Origin: Mimachlamys varia
Taxonomy: Eukaryota; Mollusca; Bivalvia; Pectinida; Pectinidae
Length of the DNA stretch: 64,000 nt
Reading direction: 5' to 3'
Assembly (NCBI GenBank): GCA_947623455.1
Contig: OX392528.1
Span: 53,834,322-53,898,321, forward strand
The position numbers and the translations under genes are program-made. Below the pieces are notes generated by a model. The model worked only from the letters and a program-made list of their open reading frames with translations, was not told the DNA's origin and did no database searches. Positions 34,388-47,143 of the stretch are shown here, piece by piece. Each line of letters opens with the position of its first letter. Within the stretch, counting starts at the first letter, position 1.

Positions 34388-34670
34388 CTTTCTCTAAAAT
34401 GTTTTAAACACAAACTCTAACGACACTATCCAAGTGCTATTTCCGATATAATACCCCCACACTCCACATCACAATGGTTGTCATGGTAACAGCCCGTCCG
34501 GTTTCCGATTGTTAACGAATGTCTTCCTTTAACTGGCGCCTAATAGATACGCTCGGGCCTACAACATATGGAAAAGGACAAATGAATGTTTGTATACACA
34601 TGCTTTTTCTTCATCACAAATAATTTGCTTACATACAGAAAAATATCATATACTTACCTAGAATGAGTTT
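34388..34670 (-). promoter_or_regulatory. Possible intron in the 5' UTR of the GPCR gene
   Basis: On the minus strand CATTTTAG lies directly before AGAAAGATG (GPCR start), which reads as a splice acceptor. Upstream, CATTCTAG|GTAAGTATA at about 34658 is a strong donor. Together they suggest a short intron just 5' of the start codon. Inference only. Confidence 0.3.
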
Positions 34671-35149
34671 ATATACATACCTATGTACGCGAACTAACGT
34701 TTACACTGCCAAACGAAAGACCAGAGTTTGTTTGATATTTCAACAGACAAGCTCATGAACCCATATATTAATATATTCCATATGTTTTCATTAGTGCGTT
34801 GTGCTAATAACCAGTAATATGAAGTTGCTGTTGTACCAAAAAACCCTAGCGTCCATAACAAAATCTTAGTATACATAGCAAAGAAAAACACCTAATATGC
34901 TATGAGATAAAAAGAATCACAGTGACAAAGACGTCTATTGTACCGGTATTTAGTAGCGAACATTCCCGACAGACTAAAGCCGGCTTACATACTCACTAGA
35001 ACTGTCTCCCTCACTCACTGAATTATCCACAACAGTAACACTATTCGAGAGTGTTTCTAATTATAAGTACCATTTTAGGGTGTAAAGTTTTGTTCAAATT
35101 CTCATTCGATTAATGGCATACTCCAACAGTGTTCTATCTTTATACACAG
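34670..35149. other. Upstream region of the GPCR gene
   Basis: AT-rich; presumably holds the promoter, but no clear TATA or initiator is visible. Confidence 0.35.
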
Positions 35150-35468
35150 GCACGTGTGGCCAAGAGAATCATCCCAAGATTCAATATATAAATATATGCC
35201 TTAAAATAGCGAAATATAAATTATAATAAAAATATGTAAAAACAAAAGTCTCATGATTTATATTCTTATTATGAGATTAATTTTATAAAAACCCAATAAA
35301 AATTATAGACATATTTCAGATTTTTCAGTGTGTAATAGATTAATAATAAAAAAAGAAAATTTGAGACTTTTGTTTTGATAATTTTTTTAATTGTTTATAT
35401 TTCACTTTATCAACGCATGTATATATATTGATTGTTATGGTTATTCCCCTCGCCACATGTGCCCATGT
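35150..35468. mobile_element. MITE with roughly 100-bp inverted ends (family I)
   Basis: GGCACGTGTGGCCAAGAGAA at the left mirrors CCTCGCCACATGTGCC at the right; AAAAGTCTCA and TGAGACTTTT are the inner ends. AT-rich, noncoding. Confidence 0.65.
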
Positions 35469-36129
35469 CTATATACTGGGTTTGAATGTCGAATAAAATA
35501 ATGCTGACAAATATTTCCTTGCATGATTCATTCTTTTATATATATATTATATATATAAACGATATTTACATCACAAAGACCTTCATGATATACATTTATA
35601 TACGCCTATTTAAAATGTTTTGAATTCGGGTTTTATGAATGCGGCACCTCTAAATATATTCATCCAAGCATGAAAATTATCGTCTTTCAAGGTGATGTTC
35701 ATTCATGCGATATTTATCTAGGCTTTGGAGTGTTTATCCTAGAGAAGTAACAAGATCATTTCTTTATATTTTTTCCGACTGGAAAGCATTTTAAGGAACT
35801 AAGGAAAAGTTCTTTTACTTTTTTTTTTAACGGTCATTATTTTATATTATTTCTTTTTTCTCTACCCCTTCCCTCCTTTTCCAGCAAAGTATATGATACG
35901 GAATTCTATCTCATCGAGGAATGTAAAACTGGGAGCAGGTAGCTATATAGATACCTTCTTGATATACTGGAATGATGACAAGTGTAAACTGAAGGTAATC
36001 ATATGTAGCATGCCTAGAGTTTGTACTAGTATCTAAATGACTGACGCAAGTATGTTTGTGTACATAATCCTTCTGGTGTGTGTCCATAACAGAATGAAAG
36101 AGGAGCATAAGATACACATGGGAAGTTTA

Positions 36130-36300
36130 AAACTGTACAAAGTGTCCGAAACATGAATTCATATTTCACTTCACCAACCAACTGTTTCGTTCCTCTAGGG
36201 CTCGTCATTGATTCTAGGGGGTCTAAAGGGTTGATATTTATGTAAGTCAAGACTCTTGCTGGAATAGGAGGACGTGGAAATTCAACTCCTTTAACAATAA
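36130..36300 (-). mobile_element. Family B element, degenerate hammerhead
   Basis: A recognisable relative with GACGA and ACGAAACAG in the right order, but C3 of the core is lost and stem II is mismatched. A fossil copy. Confidence 0.5.
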
Positions 36301-36530
36301 ATTTGGGCCTTTTGGCTTTATACTTCAGTGTGGTAACAATTTAAATCGGCAAAATGCCCGGGCTATCGCTAGAAGGCTTTCACGAACAAATCGCCGCCTC
36401 CAAAAAATACACACACTCTCAAAACACGCATCTACATCGCATACACTAGGATGTTGTCATAAATGACACTGGCTGTTTAATAGGACGTAAAAATATCAAT
36501 ACAAACCAAATTCAAATATTAAACGACTTT
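36300..36530 (+). mobile_element. SINE-like element (family E), copy 1
   Basis: Shares CTTCAGTGTGGTA, TTTAAATCGG, CGGGCTATC and a tail AATAGGACGTAAAA with 44297-44512. No clear Pol III boxes. Confidence 0.5.
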
Positions 36531-36875
36531 TGTATAATTTAATAATATATATAACGATACATTTGTGAATTTAGAGCCCTGAAACTTACCCACAAATACA
36601 AATGCTGTTTTCAAAGTTATGGTAAACTTCACTGACCATGAAACCAAATAACAGGATCTTTCATATTGTTGTGTAATTGGTAGTAGCTAAAGGTGACATT
36701 TTTGTGGAAAGTGCATGTTAGTAGATTAGGTTGTCAGATTTTTTTGGATGTTGTCATCGATATACCTTAGCTTAGCTAGAAATTTCCTTGTTAATGTGGC
36801 GGTCATTTATTTATGTCCTGATTACAAGCCCATAAAAGGATAGCAGTTTTAATCGTCGTCATGTTACTAAATATA

Positions 36876-37276
36876 ACTACGGCGAAACCTCTCTACTAAG
36901 ACCAACTTGAGGACCGCACCAAATTGGTCTTTATAGCGGGGTGGTCTGAATATCGAGGGTGACCAACCAGACAGATTTCTCTGAAATCAACTTTTTGATA
37001 TGTGTTCATGGTCCATTCTTTAACTAATATATACGATTTATAATGTTTATAATGTAAAAACACACGGTAATTTTAACTGATTAACCAATTTGTTTGGCCG
37101 GTGGTTTTAGTATTTGGGACTTTTCAAAACTGGTCTTAATAGCGAGATGGTCTTAATAGTGAAGTTTAAAATACAAAGATATATAGACGATTTTTTCGGG
37201 ACTAAAATGAAGTAGTCTTACTAGCGATGTGGTCTTAATTCTGAGGTGGTTTTTAAGTGTGGTATCGCTGTATATC
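36876..37276 (+). mobile_element. MITE family D, copy 1
   Basis: Starts CGGCGAAACCTCTCTACTAA, with repeated GGTCTTAATAGCGAG-type words. It is a relative of 38080-38538 in the opposite orientation. Confidence 0.65.
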
Positions 37277-38079
37277 TATGCGAGTTTTATGTTTGATTCT
37301 CAATTATATTCACGTATTTTCTTCCGTTTAAAATATTCATATTCATTAAAAAGATTACAGCGTTACAATGTTAACGACTTTGATTTGGAATAAAGAAACC
37401 TAAGTCAGCATCTCACTAGTGCCCATCTCTTGCTGTACACACCCATATGACTGATTTAATATAATGACTCACTATTGTTTTACCGGCACAAACACAAAGA
37501 CGTTCTTTGTTCACACAAGTGTGTATTGAAGAGTACTCACATACACACGAGTGTCCAATACTGATTAGCTAGTGCGGCTGACGTTTCATAAAATTTATCA
37601 TAAACTATGACTAAATATGACTAATAATAAAAACCTCATAATGTCCTGTACAAGGTCCGGCTACTAAAGTAGCAGTAAATGATACCAGGCCTGAACCGTG
37701 TTTCAAAATCAAATCTGTTGAAAATATGATTACTTCTATATAGATTATATTAGATTATAGATGCGTGATTTTGTTAATAAAATTAATCGTATTGTGATCA
37801 TACAAACAATTGTGTATTTATAAAATAACTCTAATATCTAAAATAATGATAACGTTTCATCATATGTAAATATAATCCGTAAAGATCTATTTATGTTACA
37901 TACCGTAACTTAAAAATCACGTTTCTTACACTTCATATCAAACACTGAAAATACAAATACATATTAACTTCAAAACAACACATTATTTGATTTTAAACAA
38001 TACCACCATAAATCCTGTATTTGAATTTTGAGTGTTCAATTATGTTTATGTCATTATTGATTTTTGTTTATTCACAGTA

Positions 38080-38538
38080 CAGTGTAACGTCGCTTAAAGA
38101 CCCGTCTCAGAATTAAGACTACTTCATTTCAGTCCCGAAAAAAATCTTCTGTATATCTTTATGTAAGCTTCACTGTTAAGACCACCTCATTATTAAGACC
38201 ACCTCGCTAAATTAAGACCAGTTTTGAAAATTCCCAAATACCACCCTTCACCTCACTACTCAGACCACCGACCAAACACAAAGTCAACTGGTGTGTATTC
38301 TACTGTGTACACCTGTCAGATCAGTTAACTGTATTTGAGTGGCAAATCAGTTACAATTCCAGTGTGTTTAACATTATAAAGCCTATATATTAACTAATTG
38401 GACCATGAAAACATGTCAAAAAATTGATTTCAGAGAAATCTGCCTGCATGGTCACCTTCGAGTATTCAGACAACACCGCTATTAAGACCACTTTGGTGCG
38501 GTTCTTAAAGTGGTCTTTATAGCAAAGATTCACTGTAA
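38080..38538 (-). mobile_element. MITE family D, copy 2, inverted
   Basis: Ends TACAGTGTAACGTCGCTTAA and TAGCAAAGATTCACTGTA are inverted repeats. The whole aligns in reverse with 36876-37276, but has an extra block near 38280-38370. Confidence 0.65.
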
Positions 38539-38904
38539 ATTCATTAGTGTAACATGTAAATAACAGGAAGTGAAATAAGGTCATGGCGTTTAATCGGCCC
38601 GCCTTTTACAATTACAATCGGGCTATAGAGACAAGTAAACAAAACACGTATATGTTCCTTAAAGACGAAACGAAAACAATACTGATTGTGAAAAGAATTA
38701 AATTAACTTTAAATACCTTGAAAATGTCCTCGTCTGATTTGAAACCTTGACATATATACTGACCTTAGTCTATGTGCGATCTAACATGTGTCCATGTTGA
38801 CTTAACGCGATTTAACTTTTTAAAACGTTGGACTTCCCTGTTCGCTGCAGCATATTGATTGCTACAATCTACCTCTGACAATTATGAATAGAACCTGCAA
38901 GTTT

Positions 38905-39512
38905 TCGGTTTAATATGCCCCTTACGTTTTACTAAAAAAAAACATGTTAATCAAAGGATATTAAACAACTCACATAGATATAACATGCTCCTTATGTCTT
39001 ATAAAAAAACATGTTAATCAAATGATATTAGACAACTTACATAGATATAACATGGTCCCTTATGTCTTATTAAAAACTTGTTAATCAAATGATATTAGAC
39101 AACTCACATAGATATAACATGCTCCTTATGTCTTATAAAAAAACATGTTAATCAAATGATATTAGACAACTTACATAGATATAACATGGTCCCTTATGTC
39201 TTATTAAAAACTTGTTAATCAAATGATATTAGACAACTTACATAGGTATAACGTGCACCTTATGTCTTATTGAAAAACATGTTAATCAAAGGAAATTAGA
39301 CTACTCACATAGATATAGCATGGTCCCTTACGTTTTATAAAAAAACATGTTAATCAAAGGATATTAGACTACTCACATAGATATAGCATGGTCCCTTACG
39401 TTTTATAAAAAAGCATGTCAATCAAATGATATTAGACAACTCAAATAGGTATCACATGTCCCTTACGCCTTATAAAAAACATCATAATCAAAGGAAATTA
39501 AACAACTCACAT
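38905..39512. repeat. 67-bp tandem array, about 9 copies
   Basis: GTTAATCAAA recurs at 38946, 39013, 39080, 39147, 39214 and 39281 (67 bp apart), then at 67-68 bp. Units alternate between CTTATAAAAAAACATG and CTTATTAAAAACTTG forms in the middle, giving a dimeric pattern. Confidence 0.85.
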
Positions 39513-39514
39513 TG

Positions 39515-41438
39515 TTAACGTAAGTATAGTCGCCCTGGGTACTCCGTATAGTAGATTATCATCATGAAGTATACCTTTGTCATTAGTACAACATGTCATA
39601 CGTAACCACTACAGAAATCTCTAGGGACTACTCCGTACTGGCTGACTCCGCATGATACTATTTTGGTTAACTAGTCACGGGGAACTTCTGCATGCAAAAT
39701 TAATGAACAAACGTGAGAACGTGAGGGAAAACATGACTATACCCTACAAACACGTCTGCTAGCTAGTACATTTGAACCTGTAGAACGACAGATACAGGAA
39801 TACACTTATTGGTAAAGGCGTGACTTATAAGAAAATGTGTTTCTTTACAAATATACCTAGGGTTATATAGGGACATTTCTCACCTTATAAAGGAAACACA
39901 GCTGTATCTAAATTTAACTCAACACACGACATAGCCAGATAAACACCCGTGGCCTCACACGTACCCAGGTGTACGTTTGTATTTGAATAAACCAGTACAC
40001 AAGTGTATTGTGTTCGCCATATACATGTATAAAACAAACTGTTTTTTAAATTGATAGTTACTTACATATAGCCAGGATCAATGAGGTATATAATTTAAGA
40101 ACAGTCGTAAAACTACAAAAATCTTACGAAGCTGCCAATGCTGTCTTGAATCTCAAATGACATTAACTAAACAAGATAAGATACGATAGTATGTGTTTAT
40201 CTTATACATACCGTGTGTGGAACCCTGTACAGTGCGTCTCCTCAATGAATGAAAATGTCGGTATATATTTTTTTTCTAAATACTATCCAGTCGTGATCAC
40301 TTGACTTAACGTTTCCCGGTGGCCTATATATGTTGAAATGAAGTCACTATTGAGTTTACTGCCTTAAAAAGAAGTGTATATGCGGCTTACAAACAGGAAA
40401 CTACACTCATAGCAGAGCCCCCTATCGGCCATATAATGAACCATATAGCCACTAGAAATCGCGGGCTATCCCTTCTGGTCCTGTGGCTGACGCAAGACTC
40501 ACACTGTTCCTGTTCAGTGGCCAGATCGAAGTGCTGTGGAGGAAGACATGCACTCATCTAGGGTTCAAACTAATTAGCGGTTTCGTGACGCTTCAGTTCC
40601 AGTAAGTTGTTCAGTAGTATAACGGCCTAATTGTTGATGATGTTGAATGCATCATCAAAGAAGTATTCAACCCTATAACGGAAAGACGATAGAGAAAAAA
40701 TAGCAACAAAACCAAAAGTGATACTAAAAACAAAACCAGAAGACCCACACCTCTATAAACGTAGATGTTAAACAAGTATACTGTACTATCAGTACTTTTT
40801 CCCGGAAGGGTTATCATTTCGTGAACCACATTACAATGGAGCAATTGTTATTATGTCGGACACCGACGTTCTGTAACACAGTGAACTTATCTTCATGTAA
40901 GCCACATGCACAGAACAGCCATCGAAAAGTCACGATATTCAATAACAATTGGTATACAAGTACTTTATTATGTATATATGCATACCAAATTTGATTAATA
41001 TCAATAATGAGCTATAACGTCACCCCGATCAATGATTATTATACAGTCCAAGTTGGTTATGACTCTTTATAATCACATATTTGAATATATATAACAGCAT
41101 TCCGTACGCATCTACCGCGAAAGTAGTTTAAATGAATAAGTACTCGGGATGAAAGAGTTTAGGTGAAGCGTTAATATTGGTAATTAGTTTTCTCCGTAAT
41201 ACGTTATTACATAATTATACGTACCAATATGCAGTGTTCTTCCTTTGTGTCTTGTTTTTCTCAATATAAATATTGTGGTGTCATATGAATGGCATTTCAG
41301 TGCAATATGTAATACCAAAAGGATATACAAAGTAGATAATAACTTTCGGTTTGGTTTGATAAAGTTCAACTTCCTGTTTTGACAGCTATGGAGATTCCAG
41401 GACTTGTCTTCAAGTTTGTTTTGTTTACCTGTGAAAAA
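39515..41438. other. Intergenic, no feature seen
   Basis: Two kilobases without supported genes or repeats; small open frames only. Confidence 0.45.
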
Positions 41439-41439
41439 A

Positions 41440-41577
41440 AAATCAGACAATACCAAATAGTCAAGAAAACCATAATCCGAACTCAAAATCGATTAAACTA
41501 CAGACAAAATATTAATAAAGGAAGATTTACATGGAGACCCTCATAAAAGAACAAGAGAATAAGACCAGGTGTTCCAA
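41440..41577 (-). mobile_element. Family R 3' end, left of the 30-bp minisatellite
   Basis: Minus-strand end (AATACCAAATAGTCAAGAAA ... GACCAGGTGTTCC). It breaks exactly where the array starts. Confidence 0.75.
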
Positions 41578-42690
41578 TGGGTGAGAGTGACGGAGACAGG
41601 GTATGTTGGTGTATGTGTACCAGAGACAGGGTATGTTGGTTTATGTGTGCTGGAGACAGGGTATGTTGGCGTATGTGTGCTGGAGACAGGGTAAGTTGGT
41701 TTATGTGTGCTGGAGACAGAGTATGTTGGTTTATGTGTGCTGGAGACAGGGTATGTTGGCGTATGTGTGCTGGAGACAGGGTAAGTTGGTGTATTTGTGT
41801 TGGGGACATTGTGTGTTGGAGTATGTGTGCTGGAGACAGGGTATGTAGGTGTTTGTGTCCTGGAGACAGGGTATGTTGGAGTATGTGTGCTTGAGACAGG
41901 GTATGTTGGAGTATGTGTGCTGGAGACATGCTGTGTTGGTGTATGTGTGCTGGAGACAGGGTATGTTGGAGTATGTGTGCTGGAGACATGCTGTGTTGGT
42001 GTATGTGTGCTGGAGACAGGGTATGTTGGTTTATGTGTGCTGGAGACAGGGTATGTTGGAGTATGTGTCCTGGAGACAGGGTATGTTGGAGTATGTGTGC
42101 TGGAGACAGGGTATGTTGGAGTATGTGTGCTGGAGACATGCTGTGTTGGTGTATGTGTGCTGGAGACAGGGTATGTTGGAGTATGTGTGCTGGAGACATG
42201 CTGTGTTGGTGTATGTGTGCTGGAGACAGGGTATGTTGGTTTATGTGTGCTGGAGACAGGGTATGTTGGAGTATGTGTGCTGGAGACAGGGTATGTTGGT
42301 TTATGTGTGCTGGAGACAGGGTATGTTGGTTTATGTGTGCTGGAGACAGGGTATGTTGGTTTATGTGTGCTGGAGACAGGGTATGTTGGTTTATGTGTGC
42401 TGGAGACAGGGTATGTTGGTTTATGTGTGCTGGAGACAGGGTATGTTGGTTTATGTGTGCTGGAGACAGGGTATGTTGGTTTATGTGTGCTGGAGACAGG
42501 GTATGTTGGTTTATGTGTGCTGGAGACAGGGTATGTTGGTTTATGTGTGCTGGAGACAGGGTATATTGGTTTATGTGTGCTGGAGACAGGGTATGTTGGG
42601 TTATGTGTGCTGGAGACAGGGTATGTTGGAGTATGTGAGCTAGAGACAAGGTATGTTGGGGTATTAGTGCTGGACACAGGGTAATTTGGT
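41578..42690 (+). repeat. 30-bp minisatellite, about 37 copies
   Basis: Unit GGTATGTTGGTTTATGTGTG plus CTGGAGACAG. Variants GGAGTATGTG, GGTGTATGTG and CATGCTGTGTTGG are interspersed; 42290-42590 is the most uniform. Since 30 is a multiple of 3, frames on both strands stay open (for example a 10-residue THKPTYPVSS repeat on the minus strand). It sits between two pieces of family R. Confidence 0.95.
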
Positions 42691-42776
42691 GAACTTGCCT
42701 CCTTGTGATAGCGCAGATCTGACGCCGATTTTGGAATGACACATGTTACGGTGTAAGAATTATACCTGCTGCCCCC

Positions 42777-43012
42777 ACAAAGGAAAGATTTACATGGAGA
42801 CTCACGTAAAAGCACAAGAGAATAAGACCAGGTGTTCCAGAAGAGTAAGCGTATTCTGCTTCATCGAAGACACCCGCCATGTAAATCTTGATCACATCCA
42901 AGTAAACATACCAAGGTCTCAAAATGAGAACCGAGTCATTATTGTCATCACAACAAGTAAACACAATAATAAGCAAACTCAAAAACGTCCATCTTCCTAT
43001 CACACAAAAATT
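42777..43012 (-). mobile_element. Family R tail, right of the 30-bp minisatellite
   Basis: Restarts at GGAAAGATTTACATGGAGAC, repeating about 58 bp already present at 41520-41577, then runs on to the CAAACTCAAAAACGTCCATC region. Confidence 0.75.
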
Positions 43013-43014
43013 AA

Positions 43015-43965
43015 GTGAGGGGTCAAATTTATAAAAAGTCCAAACTGATTATAAAAACTATCAAAGGTCGAAAAATAGGTAATAGTGACCTAGTTTTTTT
43101 AATTAGCTTATAATTTCAGAACAGAACAGGACAAGGGGGAGGGGGGGGGACTTTTTGACATTCGAAAGTCCAACGACTGTGTTAGCCTAGTTGAGAATAT
43201 ATGCATTGCAGGTTTACTGACGGTATGTGTCTATGTGTCAAGGGAGGGCAGTGTATACTAATTAAGTAGCCCAACAATCTCACACCGTACTCTACTGGTA
43301 TATAATATGCAAATCTTAACTTCAAAACTTTTTTATTTGCAGTTTATAATTTATTTGAACATTCATTTCACAAATTTAATATCACAGTATAAGAAAATTT
43401 AGAACTACATTGACGCAGTAAGTGTACTTAGAATGTCAAAAAATTACCCCCTCCCTTACACATCACCTACTTTTTCATTTTTTCATAATAAATGCATTCT
43501 TTATTATATTTAAACATGTTAAATGGTAAATGTTTTGTCCTTGTTCATATTATGGATAGGTTTGTCCTTTGTTGTTGACGCGATGTGTATTTGTTTTCTT
43601 TTTACCTTAATATTTATTATTCCTTTAATTGACGCTGTTGTATATTTAGTTCTTTCTGTGTTTTAATCATGTTGACTCTGAGGTACGAGTTTTATGGTTA
43701 GTTAAATTTTGCCTATTCTGTTTACTTTTAGAATCAGTACGTATTTTCATGTGTATGCTGTAGCATAGTTTCTCATAATATGTTTTACTTAAGCGTTCGC
43801 CCCTTTGAGAAAAGCTTTGGGATCTGACCCAAGGCCGAAACAAACCAAAGCCTTAAACAATGGTAGTTACTACTCTTGTTTGAAGCTCAGCATTGTCAAG
43901 TGACACGACTGGTTCACCAGCCGTTGCCATTATAATTTGACCGGGTGGGATGTTCTACTGTGGGC
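43015..43965. other. Intergenic, low-complexity pieces
   Basis: A G run near 43140 and AT-rich sequence; no gene. Confidence 0.45.
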
Positions 43966-43967
43966 CT

Positions 43968-44296
43968 TCAATCCTCGATATCCAGGGGTTACGATTACCT
44001 TCGCTCCATCCCTTGAATATGCCATTGCAAAGCTGAAGGCTCCGCGTGCGCCACCCTGTTGATGAAGACTGGTTCGACCCTTTGATGTACACCAAAAGAA
44101 TTTTGTAGCCATATAACGGTAAAAATTGACAGGTTTTGAATTCGGTTGCGGCTCCTTTGTAATCTTCGAAGGACAAGTATGCAGTCTAGAGATTAGGCAG
44201 TTTTTTTTACTTGGGCGTGCCTTTAGTTTTGCCATGAGACATTCCAGGGTGGAGAGAGCGAATGTGATCGTCACCCCTAGATATCGAGGATGGGGG
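43968..44296. mobile_element. Long-TIR MITE (family F), copy 2
   Basis: Same ends and length as the 18.6-kb copy; the unique centre (TTGATGAAG...GGTTCGAC...GATGTACA) is in the opposite orientation. Confidence 0.7.
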
Positions 44297-44512
44297 CTGT
44301 CGTCAGTATACTTCAGTGTGGTAGCATTCTAAATCGGTAAAAGATCCGGACTATCAGAAGAAGACTAACATGAACATGCCGCGACTTCCCAAATACACAC
44401 GTACTCACCACAAGCATCCACATTGCACACCCCGAAAGGCGGTCCTCAAATAACCCTAGCTGTAAATAGGACGTCAAAACAATCAAACCCAACCAACCCC
44501 ATTCATTATGTG
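44297..44512 (+). mobile_element. SINE-like element (family E), copy 2
   Basis: Same order of words as copy 1; tail TAAATAGGACGTCAAAAC then CAAACCCAACC. It abuts the family F MITE. Confidence 0.5.
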
Positions 44513-45776
44513 TTGCTTAGTTGTAAAATAGTTCCCGCACATGCAATATCAGAGAGTACAGAAGAGGCTTCAAAGAAACTTTTCTAAACTGAACATGTTT
44601 ACTTGTTTGGGAAGTCTATTTGAATCCAATAGAAAATGTTGAATATCCTCAGATTTCAACTTCATGCATTTGTCCTGTAATGCCAACTATTTTATATTTT
44701 ATAAATATGAAGCAGTGATTAAATACGTTTTGAAGAGGAGGAAAAAAGCAATTGGAATGGCATACGAAGAAAATTGTATAAGGATTGAGCAAAAAAATAA
44801 AATCCAAATTACAAAAATGTGAAATGATAAAACCATGGTCAGATGATAGACGCGTGATAAATAAGATCCAGCTGCACGTGTTACCGTCTGCGTACGTGCG
44901 TTAAGCCAGGATCAGTCACAAACTCGTCGGATAAAGCTCTTGACATAAAAAGCCTTTTTCAAGAACTTCCGCTTGGACGACATTGCGGACTATTGTGTAT
45001 GAAATACAACCTACATAAAACGGTGACAAGATCGGAGAGGATGCACAATCCTTAAATTCGTGGAAATCACACAATTCATTTTCCAATGTCCCTGATGCTT
45101 TTGAGAACTAAAATGAAAATCATGTTGCATGATATTGCAAAAGAAATCAATCGTCGAAATAAGGACCAAGTGCAGAATGGAAGGAATGCCTGGGAAAGGA
45201 CGTAACTTGTGCCCTTTCTTAAAATCATCGTTCGCGCTTTTTGCAAAAATGATACATACCACAATGATTTTGAGATGTATTGTTTAAACTGGAATATCAA
45301 TTGTATAAGCCGAATCATATGCTCACAGCTATCTTGCTTTGTTTCAGTTATAAGTATGTTGTGCATTTCATGAGATGGATGTTTCAGGAAATATAATCCC
45401 TCGAAATAGATTTACAAAGTGTATCGCAACAAAACAAATCCAACCAATGTGTATAGGGCATAGTATATAGACTGTTTTTAAACAATGATGTAAAAAAAAA
45501 TAAAGTAAAAAACCCTTATTGTAATCAATCAATTCCATCTTATCCTAGAGTTGTTTTACTTTAAGCTGTCATGCAAAATACAGTGTCGCGTTAAAACGTA
45601 TTCACAGAATCATAGGATAAAGCGTAACTGCTGACTGTACTAGAAGCGAATATGAACTTATTATTTCTATTCTTGGTACTATGAAACCAATGATGCAGCC
45701 ATATTGAAAACCGGCATATTACAGAAATGGAATAAATATGATACCGGGTTTCTCTTTTCATCAGTTTTAGTGTTAG

Positions 45777-46012
45777 GGTGGTCGGGTGGTGCAGTGGATA
45801 GCGCACTTGCCTTTCACCAAGGCGGCCGGGGTTCGATTCCCCGACTGGACGTGAAAAGGTATGGGGTCACCTGCCCAACCACGTGGGTTTTCTCCGGGTA
45901 CTCCGGTTTCCTCCCACATTAAGACCCCTCGCGCGCTAACATCCGGGCCAACAAGAGTGATTAATATAAGCTGGATAACTTGTTTCATAATTGTTGTAAA
46001 ATACATAAAGTT
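45777..46012 (+). mobile_element. tRNA-derived SINE with intact Pol III boxes
   Basis: The tRNA-like head has A box TGGTGCAGTGG (45787-45797) and a perfect B box GGTTCGATTCC (45830-45840). Next comes a central motif TTTTCTCCGGGTACTCCGG shared by many invertebrate SINEs, then a body ending in an A/T-rich tail. The head resembles a Glu-type tRNA, but the fold is imperfect, so it is not a tRNA gene. Confidence 0.8.
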
Positions 46013-46014
46013 TA

Positions 46015-46305
46015 CATTAGTGTTATTACTTGTTATTGAGAATGAAGACTCAGTTCTCACTTTGACGTTTACTTGGATGTGACCAATATTTACATGGCGT
46101 GTGTCGTCTATGAAGCAGAAAACGCTTACTCTTCCGAAACATCTGGTCTTATTCTGTTGTACATTTACATGGCTCTCAATGTAAACCTTTTTCTTTGTTC
46201 ATATTTGCCCATAGTTTAATTAATAATGATAATTCAGATTATGGTTTTGTGGACGCTTCGGTATTATTTGATTGTTTTGAACATCCTTTTGTCGTATTTG
46301 TTAAT
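46015..46305 (+). mobile_element. Family R tail, directly after a SINE
   Basis: TTGAGAATGAAGACTCAGTTC through GTGTCGTCTATGAAGCAGAA to GCTTCGGTATTATTTGATTG. Only this tail is present. Confidence 0.7.
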
Positions 46306-47143
46306 TCTATCAGAACTTTTGATTTTTACAGGACTGTACCATACCCCACGCCTTATTAAAGAAACGCCATCATTTTCTCATTGGAAGAGTATTTTCCAAG
46401 AAATGGAGTCATTGATGATTTGTTTTGTATGTTAAGTATGACAACACAAAGATTAATTGCGCTGAAGATTTTGCAGTATTTCAGTTTGTTGACTTCAGTG
46501 GCAAGATATAGAACGCCTGTTTTGCTCTTAAAATGACTTGATTTTGCTGTCAGATGAAACTGATTTGATGAAGAGCTTAATTTTAGTAAAAACGGATATA
46601 GCTCTTGACATGAAAATCCTATATCCTGACCGTACAGTGTGGTGAAATCTCGGGCACCATGTGCTTGATATACAAACAGCTTACATTCATTGGTTACAAT
46701 GGCGGAGATGAAGCACGATACTAAAAATTGGGGAAATTACGACACGGCACGACAAAGTATTTTTATTTTACGCTGTACCTTTGAGAATAAAAAGGGGAAA
46801 TATTTGTCATAACCATAAGTATCCCATTGGGTAATATTGCAAAAGCAATCTAACCATCAGTTTAAACCTAAAGACCAAGTGCAGAAAGACCGGAATGCAT
46901 TGAAATGGGCAGTGCGAGGGGATCGGAATGCTTAAATATCATGTTCCATTCGTTTAATGAACATTAGAAAGATCGACCATACATTTGCACTATACATAAT
47001 ATAGCTATCTTAACAAAAGTTGAGTTGAACAAAATTATCAAGACTAAATTTCTGAGGTTGTCCTTGCTCAAGTTGTTTTACCAAAAACAGGGTCATACGT
47101 TGGAGATCGGAACCAAAAGAATTCATATTTGCAGCTCTAATGT

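Larger units (their letters stand above)
44515..47140. other. Intergenic with a short diverged duplication
   Basis: Outside the SINE and family R tail, 45118-45200 and 46838-46930 share ATATTGCAAAAG.AATC and ACCAAGTGCAGAA, a worn repeat of unknown type. Confidence 0.35.

Noticed and set aside
36130..36300. Second active hammerhead
   Set aside because: The core C3 and stem II pairing are lost.
41498..42815. Open frames of 414 and 424 codons (Thr/Pro/Ser-rich, mucin-like) on the minus strand, and several on the plus strand
   Set aside because: A 30-bp unit without stops keeps frames open on both strands at once; the ends run into retroelement DNA.
45777..45850. True tRNA gene
   Set aside because: Pol III boxes are good but the anticodon and acceptor stems do not pair properly, and the SINE body follows.
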